A stretch of 64,000 bases of DNA from Afipia sp. Its GTDB lineage: Bacteria; Pseudomonadota; Alphaproteobacteria; Rhizobiales; Xanthobacteraceae. Positions within the stretch are counted from its first letter, which is position 1, and each line of letters opens with the position of its first letter. Under the pieces are notes generated by a model. The model was not told where the DNA came from and did not search any database. It saw only the letters and a program-made list of their open reading frames with translations. The stretch is taken from NCBI GenBank assembly GCA_017308595.1, contig JAFKER010000007.1:393227-457226 (forward strand). The letters run 5' to 3'. The translations under genes and the position numbers were made by a program. Positions 8,655-17,704 of the stretch are shown here, one piece after another.

Positions 8655-9686
8655 TCAGCCGAACTTCTCCCGCGCCAGCTTCGCGCCCGCGCCGAGCGCG
8701 CGAAGCTTGGCTTCCGCGATGTCACGGCGCATCGGCGCCATACCGCAATTGGTCGTCGCGATGATGCGCTGCTTGGGCACGAACTGCATCACGGCCTCAA
8801 TGGTCTCCACCACATCCTGCGGCGTCTCGACCACATCGCTGGCGACATCGATCACGCCCGCCTGAACCACCTTGGTCTGGAGCAGGCTGAGAAGCTCCAC
8901 CGGCACATGTGAGTTGCGGCACTCGATAGCGACCTGCTGGATCGGGCTTTTGTCGATGGCCGGGAAGATCTGCTCGTACTGCCGCCATTCGGCGCCGAGC
9001 GAGTCCTTCCAGTCGACATTGGCCTTGATGCCGTAGCCGTAGCAGATATGCACGGCGGTCTGGCAGGTGAGGCCTGCTGCGGCGCGGGTCAACGCCTCGA
9101 TGCCCCAGTCATTCACTTCGTCCATGAAGACGTTGAAGGCCGGTTCGTCGAACTGGATCATGTCGACACCATCGGCCTGCAAGGCCTTGGCTTCCTGATT
9201 GAGCAGTTCGGCGAAGGCGAAGGCCATTTTCACGCGGTCGCCGTAATAACTGTCGGCCAGCGTGTCGATAATGGTCATCGGGCCGGGCAGGGTGAACTTC
9301 AGCTTGCGCGTGGTATGTGCTCTCGCGGCCTGCGCCTCATCCGCATGGACGCGGCCCTTGAGCTGCAGCGGCGCGACGACCTGCGGCACCATGGCTTTAT
9401 AGCGATCCTTGCGGATGCCCATCTCGACCTTGTGCGCGAAATCGATGCCGTCGACCCGCTCCAGAAATCCGTGAACGAAATGCTGGCGTGCCTGTTCGCC
9501 TTCGGTGACGAGGTCGATCCCGGCGTCTTCCTGGATTTTCACCCAGAGCAGGGTGGCGTCACGCTTGGCGGTGGCGAGTTCCGCGCCCTTGAGCTTCCAC
9601 GGCGCCCACAATGTGTTGGGTTCGGCCAGCCAGTCGGGTTTCGGGAGTGAGCCGGCAATCGATGTTTGAAACAGCATGAAACGCAT
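8655..9686 (-). CDS. MetE-like (cobalamin-independent) methyltransferase core protein
   Basis: A 343-residue single-domain relative of the C-terminal, zinc-binding catalytic half of MetE; full MetE is about 750 residues. Family features include the N-terminal TSIAGSLPKPDWL, a likely zinc set in VHICYGYG (His-x-Cys) and TTNCGMAP (Cys) near the C-terminus, and DMIQFDEPAFN in the centre. Such stand-alone cores transfer methyl from small donors such as methylcobalamin or methylated thiols rather than methyl-tetrahydrofolate polyglutamate; which donor applies is inference. Start could be Met4 (9677). It is monocistronic, facing gpt. Confidence 0.85.
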   Translation of the reverse strand: MRFMLFQTSIAGSLPKPDWLAEPNTLWAPWKLKGAELATAKRDATLLWVKIQEDAGIDLVTEGEQARQHFVHGFLERVDGIDFAHKVEMGIRKDRYKAMVPQVVAPLQLKGRVHADEAQAARAHTTRKLKFTLPGPMTIIDTLADSYYGDRVKMAFAFAELLNQEAKALQADGVDMIQFDEPAFNVFMDEVNDWGIEALTRAAAGLTCQTAVHICYGYGIKANVDWKDSLGAEWRQYEQIFPAIDKSPIQQVAIECRNSHVPVELLSLLQTKVVQAGVIDVASDVVETPQDVVETIEAVMQFVPKQRIIATTNCGMAPMRRDIAEAKLRALGAGAKLAREKFG

Positions 9687-9825
9687 CCGCTCTTATTGGT
9701 TGCACGCTTATCTGCCATGTTCAGGCCATTGCAGACAAGCTGTTCGCGTTTGCGGGATGGAATGTGACAGCCGCCGTGGGTAGGATCGCGCTTCGCCCCA
9801 AGGCTCCCTCATTCGCGGACACCCC

Positions 9826-10521
9826 ATGATCGACCTGTATTACGCGCCGACACCCAACGGGTGGAAAATCTCAATCATGCTGGAAGAACTGGGGCTGCCC
9901 TACAATGTCATCCCGGTGAACATCCGGACCGGTGAGCAGTTCGAACCTGATTTCCTCAAGATCAGTCCAAACAACCGGATTCCGGCAATCATCGATCAGG
10001 CGCCAGCCGATGGCCTTGATCCCATTCCGATGTTCGAGACCGGCGCGATCCTGATCTATCTGGCGGAGAAGACAGGGCGCTTCCTGCCGAAGGACGTGCG
10101 CGGCCGCTTCAAGGTGATCCAGTGGGTGATGTGGCAGATGGGCGGACTTGGCCCGATGCTCGGCCAGCACGGGCATTTTGCGCTCTATGCAACCGAGAAG
10201 ATTCCTTATGCGATCCAGCGCTACCGTGACGAGGCCGAACGGCTTTATGCCGTCCTCGACCGGCAGCTTGGCAAGACCGGCGCCTATGTTGCGGGCGATG
10301 AGTATTCGATCGCCGACATCGCGATCTTCCCGTGGACCATGACCCACAAGGCGCAGGGCTTCACGCTCGATGACTTTCCAAACATCAAGCGCTGGTACGC
10401 GGCCGTGCGCGCGCGGCCCGAAGTTCAGAGGGGGCTAGCGGTGGGCAAGTTCGACAAGACACCTTTCACCGACGAGCAGCGCAAGAACATGTTCGGCAAA
10501 GCCGCGCAGCAGGCGCAGTAA
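9826..10521 (+). CDS. Glutathione S-transferase, YfcG/Ure2-like (Nu class)
   Basis: The 231-residue protein has an N-terminal thioredoxin-like domain (residues 1-85; opening MIDLYYAPTPNGWKISIMLE, with Asn/Thr-type active-site residues rather than the classical Ser/Tyr) including the cis-proline block NNRIPAIID, and a C-terminal helical domain containing the conserved SIADIAIFPW capping motif. Nu-class enzymes reduce disulfides or peroxides with glutathione. It leads a plus-strand group with a HCCA isomerase-like and a quinone-reductase-like gene (gaps 32 and 5 bases), suggesting a shared electrophile or aromatic detoxification role. Confidence 0.9.
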   Translation: MIDLYYAPTPNGWKISIMLEELGLPYNVIPVNIRTGEQFEPDFLKISPNNRIPAIIDQAPADGLDPIPMFETGAILIYLAEKTGRFLPKDVRGRFKVIQWVMWQMGGLGPMLGQHGHFALYATEKIPYAIQRYRDEAERLYAVLDRQLGKTGAYVAGDEYSIADIAIFPWTMTHKAQGFTLDDFPNIKRWYAAVRARPEVQRGLAVGKFDKTPFTDEQRKNMFGKAAQQAQ

Positions 10522-10553
10522 CGACAACAAACGACACAACAGGAAACGCATCC

Positions 10554-11171
10554 ATGATCGAATTCTTTTTCGACTGCTCCAGCCCGTGGACCTATCTCGC
10601 CTTCACCAATATCCAGCCGATGGCGAAGGAGCTTGGCGCGCCGATCACATGGCGGCCCATTCTGGTCGGCGGTATTTTCAACACCGTCAACAAGACGATG
10701 TACGAGACGCGCGCCAATCCTGTTCCCGCGAAACAGGCTTATACCGCGAAGGACATGCAGGACTGGGCGCGGCTGGCAGGCATCAAGATCACCATGCCGC
10801 CGACGGTGTTCCCGGTGAATGCGGTGAAGTCGATGCGCGGCTGCATCTGGGTCCAGCAGACCGCGCCGGACAAACTGATTCCGTTCGCGACAGCGGTGTT
10901 CGAGGCTTACTGGGGTGACGATCAGGACATCTCCAAGGATGACGTGCTCGCGAAAATCTGCGAGCGTGTCGGGATCGATCCTGCGAAATTCTTTGCCGGG
11001 ATCGGCGAACAGTCGGTCAAGGATCAACTCAAGGCCAACACCGATGAGGCGATCGCGCGCGGCGCGTTCGGCTCGCCGACGATCTATCTCGACAAGACCG
11101 ATATGTATTTCGGCAACGACCGTCTGCCGCTGATTCACGCCAAGCTGTTGGAGAAGAAGGCGATGGCGTAA
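10554..11171 (+). CDS. 2-hydroxychromene-2-carboxylate isomerase-like (DsbA-fold, kappa GST) protein
   Basis: A 205-residue DsbA-superfamily protein. MIEFFFDCSSPWTYLAFTNI at the N-terminus matches the HCCA isomerase/kappa-GST active-site strand, with Ser9 or Ser10 beside Pro11 in the catalytic position; Cys8 there is unusual. GAFGSPTIYLD near residue 170 holds the cis-proline. The named reaction is glutathione-dependent isomerisation in naphthalene breakdown, but chromosomal homologues in these bacteria are generally not tied to naphthalene, so the true substrate is open. It is cotranscribed with the GST upstream and the quinone reductase 5 bases downstream. Confidence 0.85.
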   Translation: MIEFFFDCSSPWTYLAFTNIQPMAKELGAPITWRPILVGGIFNTVNKTMYETRANPVPAKQAYTAKDMQDWARLAGIKITMPPTVFPVNAVKSMRGCIWVQQTAPDKLIPFATAVFEAYWGDDQDISKDDVLAKICERVGIDPAKFFAGIGEQSVKDQLKANTDEAIARGAFGSPTIYLDKTDMYFGNDRLPLIHAKLLEKKAMA

Positions 11172-11176
11172 TCACC

Positions 11177-12151
11177 ATGCCGCGCGCCGTCGTCTGCCGT
11201 GAACTCGGGCCGCCCGAGAAACTGACATTGGAAGACGTGGCGCGCGCGCCGCTTGAACCCGGGCAGGTGCGCGTTGCAATTCATGCCGCAGGCCTGAATT
11301 TTCCCGACATCCTGATGGCGGCCGGCGCGTATCAGCTCAAGCCGCCGCTGCCGTTCACGCCCGGCATGGAGGCGGCGGGCGACGTGATCGAGGTTGCCGG
11401 AGCCGATGGGTTTCATCCGGGCGACAAGGTGATCGTGAAAGCGCGGTTCGGCTGCTACGCCGATGAAATCATCGCCGCCCCCGATCAGTTGATGCCGTTG
11501 CCGCTGACATTCGACTATGCACAGGGCGCGGCATTCCTCGCCGCCCATGGCACGGCCTGGCATGCGCTGCATGATCGTGCGCGGATCGCGCCCGGCGAGG
11601 TATTGCTGGTGCACGGCGCGGGCGGCGGAGTGGGTCTCGCCGCCGTCGAACTCGGCAAGGTGGCGGGCGCCACCGTCATTGCCTGCGCCTCATCCGAGGA
11701 AAAGCTTGAAGTTGCCAAGCAGCGTGGCGCGGATCATGGGGTGCTTTATGGGCGCGAGCCGTTCAAGGACGCGGTAAAGCGCATCACCGACGGACGCGGC
11801 GCCGATGTGGTGTTCGATCCGGTGGGCGGGCCGATCTTCGAAGACAGCCTGCGCTGCATCGCATGGGGCGCGCGCCTTCTGGTGATCGGCTTCACCGGCG
11901 GCGTCGGCGTGGCGAAAACCAATCTGATCCTGATTAAAGGCGCCAGCGTGCTCGGTGTGCGTGCGGGCGAAGCCGTGCGCAAGAATCCCGCGCTCAATGT
12001 TGCGCGCATGGCGGACCTGACGCGGCTCGCCAACGAGCGCCGCATCAGCCCGAACATCTCGCATCGCCTGCCGCTGGAAGATTATGCGAAGGCGATGCGT
12101 CTGTTGATGGACCGCCGTGCCATCGGGCGCGTGGTGCTGGAGATGCATTAG
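11177..12151 (+). CDS. NADPH:quinone oxidoreductase family protein (zinc-free MDR)
   Basis: The 324-residue protein has the GroES-like N-terminal domain (AAGLNFPDILMAAGAY around residue 38) and a Rossmann domain with HGAGGGVG at 146-153. Zinc ligands of alcohol dehydrogenases are absent, which places it in the QOR branch. It probably reduces quinones or enones with NADPH in the cytoplasm. Start ATG lies 5 bases after the previous stop, so it is the third gene of the 9826-12151 operon. A repeat of family B follows. Confidence 0.88.
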   Translation: MPRAVVCRELGPPEKLTLEDVARAPLEPGQVRVAIHAAGLNFPDILMAAGAYQLKPPLPFTPGMEAAGDVIEVAGADGFHPGDKVIVKARFGCYADEIIAAPDQLMPLPLTFDYAQGAAFLAAHGTAWHALHDRARIAPGEVLLVHGAGGGVGLAAVELGKVAGATVIACASSEEKLEVAKQRGADHGVLYGREPFKDAVKRITDGRGADVVFDPVGGPIFEDSLRCIAWGARLLVIGFTGGVGVAKTNLILIKGASVLGVRAGEAVRKNPALNVARMADLTRLANERRISPNISHRLPLEDYAKAMRLLMDRRAIGRVVLEMH

Positions 12152-12178
12152 GTGCGCAACTCGCGCGATCTCTCGTCA

Positions 12179-12304
12179 CGTCGTCCCGGCGAAAGCCGGG
12201 ACCCATAACCACCGAACATCATTATGAAAGCAAAAAGATTGCTCCAGCGTGTCCCTTAAATCGAAAAGGCAGGGAGTATGGGTCCCCGTTTTCGCGGGGA
12301 CGAC
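12179..12304. repeat. Palindromic intergenic repeat, family B
   Basis: Starts CGTCGTCCCGGCGAAAGCCG and ends GTCCCCGTTTTCGCGGGGAC, with complementary outer ends and GGGACCCAT / ATGGGTCCC boxes inside. Related copies: 21624-21714 (partial) and 51106-51231. It lies between convergent genes and can act as a shared terminator-like hairpin. Confidence 0.75.
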
Positions 12305-12361
12305 ACCGCAATTTTTATGACGTCCGCGCAGTAAGCGGACAGAGGCTCGAATGTCTGCCTC

Positions 12362-13267
12362 CTACTTGTATTCCCGCTCGGTCCACCACGGGAAATAGGA
12401 CGGCATGTCCTTCGAGACCGTCTGTGCGAATTTCGCCGGGCGCTTTTCGAGGAACGACATCACGCCTTCGCGCACGTCGGCAGACTGACCGCGCGAATAG
12501 ATGCCGCGGCTGTCGATCTTGTGGGCCTCCATCGGATCGTCCGCCCCCAGCATCCGCCACATCATCTGGCGGATGAGTGCGATGGACACCGGCGCTGTGT
12601 TCTCCACGATCTCGCGCGCGATGGCGCGGGCGGTGGTCATCAGTTCGTCGGCGGGCACCACTTTGTTGACAAGGCGCCCGGCGAGCGCTTCCTGTGCCGG
12701 AAACACGCGGCCCGAGTAGCACCATTCCAGTGCCTGCGAGATGCCGACAATGCGCGGGAGGAACCAGCTCGAGGCCGCTTCCGGCACGATGCCGCGCCGC
12801 GCGAACACAAAGCCGAAACGCGCGTCGGCGGAGGCGATGCGAATATCCATCGGCAACTGCATGGTGACGCCGATGCCGACGGCCGCACCATTGATCGCGC
12901 CGATGACCGGCTTCAGGCTCTTGAAGATGCGCAGAGTCACGCGGCCGCCGCCGTCGCGCACCGCGTCGTCGCTCCATTCGACTTCGCCGTTCGGGCGCAG
13001 CGGCGCGCTTTTGCGGTCTGGACGTGCGGCGCGATCGAATGTCTTGCCGCCCTCGGACAGATCGGCGCCCGCACAGAAGGCGCGGCCAGCACCGGTGACG
13101 ATGATGGCCCGCACATTGTCGTCGGCATCGGCGGCATCGAACGCGGAGATCAGTTCGTCCATCATCACATGCGTGAACGCATTCATCTTGTCGGGACGAT
13201 TGAGTGTGATGGTCAGGATGTTGTCCTGCACTTCGTACTTGATCTGTTCGTAGGTTACCTGAGCCAT
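12362..13267 (-). CDS. Enoyl-CoA hydratase/isomerase (crotonase) family protein
   Basis: A 301-residue crotonase-fold protein, a little longer than the usual 260 because of an insert around residues 75-105. RAFCAGADLSEGG around residues 60-72 forms part of the oxyanion hole, INGAAVGIGVTMQLPMDIRI the second part, and the glutamate of GIVPEAASSWFLPR is the likely catalytic acid/base. It acts on acyl-CoA thioesters in the cytoplasm, most likely hydration of an enoyl-CoA; the substrate is not determined. It is monocistronic and convergent with the quinone reductase gene. Confidence 0.88.
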   Translation of the reverse strand: MAQVTYEQIKYEVQDNILTITLNRPDKMNAFTHVMMDELISAFDAADADDNVRAIIVTGAGRAFCAGADLSEGGKTFDRAARPDRKSAPLRPNGEVEWSDDAVRDGGGRVTLRIFKSLKPVIGAINGAAVGIGVTMQLPMDIRIASADARFGFVFARRGIVPEAASSWFLPRIVGISQALEWCYSGRVFPAQEALAGRLVNKVVPADELMTTARAIAREIVENTAPVSIALIRQMMWRMLGADDPMEAHKIDSRGIYSRGQSADVREGVMSFLEKRPAKFAQTVSKDMPSYFPWWTEREYK

Positions 13268-13455
13268 CGCGGCGCGTCCTCTTCAGCTTGTTGTTCTGTA
13301 TCCGCGCGAGGGCGGACCGGGGACACCCTACCGTGCCCGGCGAAGCACTGGCAATTTGTCTGGACGGGATGCGACCATGCGCACGCCAGACTTATGCGGA
13401 TATTTCCCCTTCCGGGCTTTCAGCCGTACCCGGCGCGATGCTACAACCCGCCCGC

Positions 13456-13542
13456 GCGGACGTGGCGGAATTGGTAGACGCAAGGGACTTAAAATCCCTC
13501 GATGGCAACGTCGTGCGGGTTCGATTCCCGCCGTCCGCACCA
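13456..13542 (+). tRNA. tRNA-Leu (anticodon TAA)
   Basis: The 7-bp acceptor stem GCGGACG / CGTCCGC, the D-arm GGCGGAATTGGTAGACGC, the anticodon loop with TAA in GGGACTTAAAATCCC, a class II long variable arm (CTCGATGGCAACGTCGTG) and the T-loop GGTTCGATTCC are all visible, and the 3' CCA is encoded. There is no integrated element next to it. Confidence 0.97.
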
Positions 13543-13583
13543 AACGAGATTCGGCAAGATAGTGGACTGATCGGAACACGGAC

Positions 13584-13979
13584 GTGCTTTTGAGAATTGC
13601 CGGCTGCCTCTTTCTCGCCTCACAGATTTTGACCCCAACCGCTTCCTTCGCTCAAAGCGGTGAGGCCTGGCCGAACGCGCTGATCTGCCAGGCGAGCGTC
13701 CACTCCTATTTCAATCTGCCGCAGCCGCCGCGCCAGATCGATGAAAGCTTCGGCTGGCTTGTCTTTCGGAGTGCATTGGGCGGGGTCTATGATTGCCGGG
13801 TATGGGGCAATACCATTTCGCTGAAATGGAAAAGCCACAACGGCACCATGAGCAACAGCAAGACGCAGGTCGATGCCAGCGGTCCTGTGCTGACCGTTCG
13901 CCCCGGCGGCATGGGCGAATGGCGATTTCGCCGTGTTGCCGACGGATATGGTTTGTTAAACGGGGGCAAGACCCGCTAA
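13584..13979 (+). CDS. Secreted protein of unknown function
   Basis: The 131-residue product starts at GTG 13584 and has a signal peptide of about 23 residues (hydrophobic MLLRIAGCLFLASQIL, cleavage after SFA-Q). The mature part has cysteine pairs around ICQAS and DCRVW that may form a disulfide in the periplasm. I recognise no family. It lies 41 bases after tRNA-Leu and 57 bases before the zinc-ribbon gene on the same strand. No strong ribosome site precedes the GTG, so the start is less certain than the frame. Confidence 0.65.
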   Translation: MLLRIAGCLFLASQILTPTASFAQSGEAWPNALICQASVHSYFNLPQPPRQIDESFGWLVFRSALGGVYDCRVWGNTISLKWKSHNGTMSNSKTQVDASGPVLTVRPGGMGEWRFRRVADGYGLLNGGKTR

Positions 13980-14036
13980 ACAAAGGCTGCCGAATACGTC
14001 CAGGAATTTTCCTGACTCCCGTCCGAAGGACCGACA

Positions 14037-14246
14037 ATGGTGGACAAGCAAGCCCTGCGCGAGGAAACCGAGCGGCTGGTGCGCGAGGCGATGGAGCGCA
14101 AGGCGCTCGTCGTCAAGCAGGGCAATACCCGGATCGATGCGACCTGCGGCAAGTGCGGCAAGGCCAACCGCGTCACGGCGGCGAAGGGCACCAGGCGGGC
14201 AAGCTTCACCTGCAAGGAATGCGGCCACAAGCAGGAAACTCTCTGA
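14037..14246 (+). CDS. Small zinc-ribbon protein
   Basis: The 69-residue protein has an N-terminal charged helix (residues 1-25, many Glu/Arg) followed by a single zinc ribbon: CGKCGKAN around residue 37 and CKECGHK near 61, each a CxxC knuckle. Such proteins bind zinc and often nucleic acids or other proteins; no specific role is known for this one. It follows an unrelated secreted-protein gene and faces the glycosyltransferase gene, whose end is 18 bases away. Confidence 0.75.
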   Translation: MVDKQALREETERLVREAMERKALVVKQGNTRIDATCGKCGKANRVTAAKGTRRASFTCKECGHKQETL

Positions 14247-14264
14247 GGTATTATCCGCGTCAGC

Positions 14265-16013
14265 TCAGAAAGGCGCACGCTTGCTGGCGCTGAAATCCTG
14301 AATTCGATTCTCTTCGTGCAATGGGGCTGGCGGCAATGCCGGTTGACCGGCCTGCGGCGGTACGATCAGCGCGACGATCTTCGCCTCAACGCCCGGAACG
14401 CCCCACAGTTTGCTCTGAACCGTGAATTCGATTCGCCGTCCGCTCTGGGTGGTGTCTTGGACTTGCTGCATCCAGCTTAAACATGCGCCCTCGTCCGAGA
14501 AGCACATCGCGGCCCATCCGGCTCGCAACGCACGCTTCGGGATCGGCCACTGGTCCTGAAGACGGAACGGGCGGCTATAGGCAGGATGATCCGGACTGTA
14601 GAACGCCATCGCGAACGCGAGGGGATCGCTCCCGCTGATCCGCTTGAGCGGCATGTCGTAGGTGTCGTTCCAGCGCTTGGTCAGTTCGTTCGCTGCGAGC
14701 TTGAGATAATTCCGGCGCATTTCGAACGGGTGCGTGTTGCGATAGGATGCATAGAATGGCGCTGCGATGACGGCGCCGACGCACAGCGCGGTTACGGCAA
14801 CGGTCAGATTGACGGTGTCGAACCGGTCGATGGCAAAGCGCGTGCAGCACACCGCGATAATGGCAACAAAGAACAATCCCTGCAGATTCCAGAGCGGCGG
14901 CAGGTCGGTGACGAGGACGATCGCGACAATGGCCGGCAGAGTGATGGTCACTGTGAAAATGATGGCAAGCAGCAGCAATCCGGAATCGAGTTGGCGCAGA
15001 TTGCCAGCGAAAGTCCGAAGGTGCGCCCGAGTCATCAGCAAGAGTGCGATAGCCGGAATCGCGAGATAGCCTCCGATTCCGGCGAAGAACATCGCGACTT
15101 CCCAGAGCGCGCCGGAAAACGTCCAGCCGGAATGGGCATCCACCGCATACTGGAATGGCATCGCTCCGGTGGTCGCAAGCCAGTGCAGGTGGGGCGCCAG
15201 TGCGATCAGCCCCGCAATGGTCGAGACCCATGGGGCTTTCGAGGTGAGATAGGACCGCCGCTGCGGATGTGCGATCGCCGCGATGGCAAAGCCTGCAATC
15301 AGGAAGATCGAGTAATACTTGCCGAGCATCGCGACGGCGCAGAGTACTCCGGCGGCAACAGACCAGAGCAGGGTGCGCGTTTCGAACGAGCGCAGGAAGC
15401 AATAGGTCGCAAGCGGCCAGACCGCGAGCAGCACCGTGTTGGCGTTGAAGCGCTGGGCATGGAATTGATAGGCGGGCAGCAACATCAGCAGAAGGATGAC
15501 GATGACGCGCTTGTCGCCGCGCACATGGCGCCGGGTGATGAGGTCGACCGCCCAGAGCGCAACGGCGGCATTGACCATCGCGAGCAATTCCATCGACCAG
15601 TCGGTGGTCGGGAAGATCAGGGTCCAGGCATGGGTGAACCAGCCCATGAGGGGCGGATGCTTGCCGCTGCCCCAGGACAGTGTGCGGCCGACCGACCAGG
15701 CCTCAAGAACGTCGGGGTGCAGGTCGCCCGCGATATAGGCGATGCTGAAATACAGCATCCAGACCGCAACAAAGGCGGCAAGCAGGGCCGGGATAGCCCA
15801 TCCGCGCTCGATCCCGTCCAGCCACGCTTCAAACGGCCTGCGCCATGGGGCGACAGCCGTTCGCGTCGGCAGCGGAGGAGACGGAGAAATGGGCACGTGA
15901 TGACCAATGAATGAATTATCAAGATGTAGCTGATAGTTATGAATAACTGATGCTACAAGCGCCGCGACCGATTCAGGTCTGGAATCAATCGAGACAGCCT
16001 CGCCCGACCGCAC
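14265..16013 (-). CDS. Polytopic glycosyltransferase, GT39/ArnT-like
   Basis: A membrane protein of up to 582 residues with about 11-12 predicted transmembrane helices and the GT39/ArnT-type first periplasmic loop: acidic GDLHPDVLEAWSVGR after helix 1, with SGKHPPLMGWFTHAW following. Such enzymes move a sugar from a polyprenyl-phosphate carrier to lipid A or another envelope acceptor on the periplasmic side. The donor and acceptor here are unknown. The frame opens at GTG 16013, but the first ~39 residues look non-helical and run through AT-rich, promoter-like DNA; GTG 15896 (reading VPISPSPP) is a reasonable alternative start. Confidence 0.8.
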   Translation of the reverse strand: MRSGEAVSIDSRPESVAALVASVIHNYQLHLDNSFIGHHVPISPSPPLPTRTAVAPWRRPFEAWLDGIERGWAIPALLAAFVAVWMLYFSIAYIAGDLHPDVLEAWSVGRTLSWGSGKHPPLMGWFTHAWTLIFPTTDWSMELLAMVNAAVALWAVDLITRRHVRGDKRVIVILLLMLLPAYQFHAQRFNANTVLLAVWPLATYCFLRSFETRTLLWSVAAGVLCAVAMLGKYYSIFLIAGFAIAAIAHPQRRSYLTSKAPWVSTIAGLIALAPHLHWLATTGAMPFQYAVDAHSGWTFSGALWEVAMFFAGIGGYLAIPAIALLLMTRAHLRTFAGNLRQLDSGLLLLAIIFTVTITLPAIVAIVLVTDLPPLWNLQGLFFVAIIAVCCTRFAIDRFDTVNLTVAVTALCVGAVIAAPFYASYRNTHPFEMRRNYLKLAANELTKRWNDTYDMPLKRISGSDPLAFAMAFYSPDHPAYSRPFRLQDQWPIPKRALRAGWAAMCFSDEGACLSWMQQVQDTTQSGRRIEFTVQSKLWGVPGVEAKIVALIVPPQAGQPALPPAPLHEENRIQDFSASKRAPF

Positions 16014-16081
16014 TTTCCTCGTGTGGCAGGGGCCACGTACACCACCACAAATTCAACACGAAGACCCGCGACACGACGGCC

Positions 16082-16510
16082 ATGAAATTTGTGCAGATGA
16101 CCGACCCCATGATCAGCGATCTGGTCAAGCCGCGGATGCGCCGTGTTCTGTGTGTTGCGCTGTTTGGCGCGATGACCATAAGCCTTGGGGCGTGTGCCAC
16201 CGGTGGAGAGTCGCCTTTCGGGTCGAGCGTGTTCGTCGATCCGGCCAAATACGATCTTTACAATTGTCAGCAGCTTGCCACGGCCCGCAAAGCCACCAAT
16301 GACCGTGTGGTCGAGCTTGAAGGGTTGATGGCGAAGGCCGAAACCGGCGCGGGCGGGGCGCTTGTGTCGGGTCTGGCCTATCAGACCGACTACCGCGCGT
16401 CGCGCGCGCAGCGCGACGCTATTGATGAGAAGATGGCGCGGAACAATTGCAGCGCCGAACTCGCCGCGCCTTCGGCTCCTGCTGCACCGGCCTCCCGCCG
16501 CCGGCGTTAG
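16082..16510 (+). CDS. Putative lipoprotein
   Basis: The product (142 residues from ATG 16082) has a lipoprotein signal ending in a lipobox, FGAMTISLGAC, so the mature protein is probably anchored through that cysteine. Later Met 16136 would give a more typical 20-residue signal (MRRVLCVALFGAMTISLGAC) and may be the true start. The mature part contains a predicted helical stretch with a conserved Cys (YNCQQLATARKATNDRV) and an Ala/Pro-rich end finishing SRRRR. I recognise no domain. Its stop overlaps the end of the convergent FAD monooxygenase gene by 4 bases. Confidence 0.7.
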   Translation: MKFVQMTDPMISDLVKPRMRRVLCVALFGAMTISLGACATGGESPFGSSVFVDPAKYDLYNCQQLATARKATNDRVVELEGLMAKAETGAGGALVSGLAYQTDYRASRAQRDAIDEKMARNNCSAELAAPSAPAAPASRRRR

Positions 16511-17697
16511 GCTTTCCAGTCGTAAATCCAGTCCTGCCGCGACAGCAGGCGCGATCCGCCGAGGACGCGGATCACCTGATCGCGCGCGAAGCGGATCGGC
16601 CCGCCGAGGTGATAGGTCTGCCCGTTCTTGCGGGCGGTACGCTGAACGCGCCCGACGCGCGACGTGCGAAGGCTGGCATATTGCGCGAACGCCGCCGTCG
16701 GATTGCCGCGCGAGGCATCAAGGCATTTGGCGATCACCGCGGCGTCCTCGATCGCCATGCCCGCGCCCTGCGCGGCGAATGGCAGCATCGCATGCGACGC
16801 GTCACCGAGCAGGGCAATCGGTCCCTTGTTCCAGACACCGCCGTCGCGCATCGCGAACAGTGCCCATTTGCGCCAGCTATCGACCGCGCCGATCATCATG
16901 CGTGCGGCAATCGGCCAGTGCGGATCGGCAAAATGATTGGCAATTTCGACCACGTCGCCGGGCTCGCTCCAGCCCGGCCTGTTCCATTTGCCGGAGACGA
17001 TGGCGACCATGTTGATCCGCTTGCCGCCCGACATCGGATAGGCGACCAGATGCGCGTTGGTGCCCATCCAGAGTTGCACACGCTGGGTCATAAAGCCGCG
17101 CGGCAATTGCGACGCATCGACCGTGCCGCGCCAGGCAATGCTGCCGGTGAATTGCGGCTGGGCTTCCGGGAAAATCTGGTGGCGGACGCTGGACCAGACA
17201 CCGTCCGCACCGATCAGCGCCAGCGCCGGTTCCTGCTGCCGTTCACTGACCCGGCGCTGAACCACCGTGACGCCTTTTGGATAGACAGCCACATCCTCGA
17301 ACTGCGCACCGAGCCGCAGGTCGATGTCGGGGTGACTGGCCGCGCGGGCCAGCAGCGCGGATTGCAGGTCGGCGCGGCGGACGATCCAGTAGGGCGCGCC
17401 ATAGCGCAGCACGGCGGCCTCGCCGAGGGGCACCCGGCCGATCTCTTTCGCCGTCCGGGCGGTCATGATGCTGATCGAGTCGGGCGCGATGACGTGCGGC
17501 GTAAGCAGGGGCTCAAGGCCGAGCTCGATCAGAATCCTGCTGGCATTGGGCGACAGTTGCAGCCCCGCGCCCGCTTCTTCGAGCCTGGCGGCGCGTTCCA
17601 TCACGATAATGCGGAATCCGCGTGCGGCAAGCGCCAGCGTGGTGGTCAGTCCGCCAATCCCCGCACCAGCGACAACGATAGTGCGTGAGTCCGCCAC
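16507..17697 (-). CDS. FAD-dependent aromatic monooxygenase (salicylate hydroxylase-like)
   Basis: A 396-residue class A flavoprotein monooxygenase. VVAGAGIGGLTTTLALA at 8-24 binds the FAD ADP part, and LLGDASHAMLPFAAQGAGMA near residue 295 is the second FAD motif. Overall it resembles salicylate or 3-hydroxybenzoate 6-hydroxylases, which use NAD(P)H and oxygen to hydroxylate a phenolic acid. No ring-cleavage or other aromatic-catabolism gene lies nearby, so the substrate is only inferred. The gene stands just upstream of the zinc-finger gene on the same strand (gap 7 bases), which may be cotranscribed. Confidence 0.88.
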   Translation of the reverse strand: MADSRTIVVAGAGIGGLTTTLALAARGFRIIVMERAARLEEAGAGLQLSPNASRILIELGLEPLLTPHVIAPDSISIMTARTAKEIGRVPLGEAAVLRYGAPYWIVRRADLQSALLARAASHPDIDLRLGAQFEDVAVYPKGVTVVQRRVSERQQEPALALIGADGVWSSVRHQIFPEAQPQFTGSIAWRGTVDASQLPRGFMTQRVQLWMGTNAHLVAYPMSGGKRINMVAIVSGKWNRPGWSEPGDVVEIANHFADPHWPIAARMMIGAVDSWRKWALFAMRDGGVWNKGPIALLGDASHAMLPFAAQGAGMAIEDAAVIAKCLDASRGNPTAAFAQYASLRTSRVGRVQRTARKNGQTYHLGGPIRFARDQVIRVLGGSRLLSRQDWIYDWKA

Positions 17698-17704
17698 CGG
17701 CTTG

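Noticed and set aside
13456-13542. An integrated element at tRNA-Leu
   Set aside because: The tRNA is intact, with no integrase gene, no direct duplication of its 3' end and ordinary neighbours.
13356-13562. A 68-residue frame through tRNA-Leu
   Set aside because: It overlaps the tRNA gene and has no signal of its own.
14586-15914. A 442-residue plus-strand frame opposite the membrane glycosyltransferase
   Set aside because: It lies antisense to a gene with clear transmembrane and family motifs and has no start signal.
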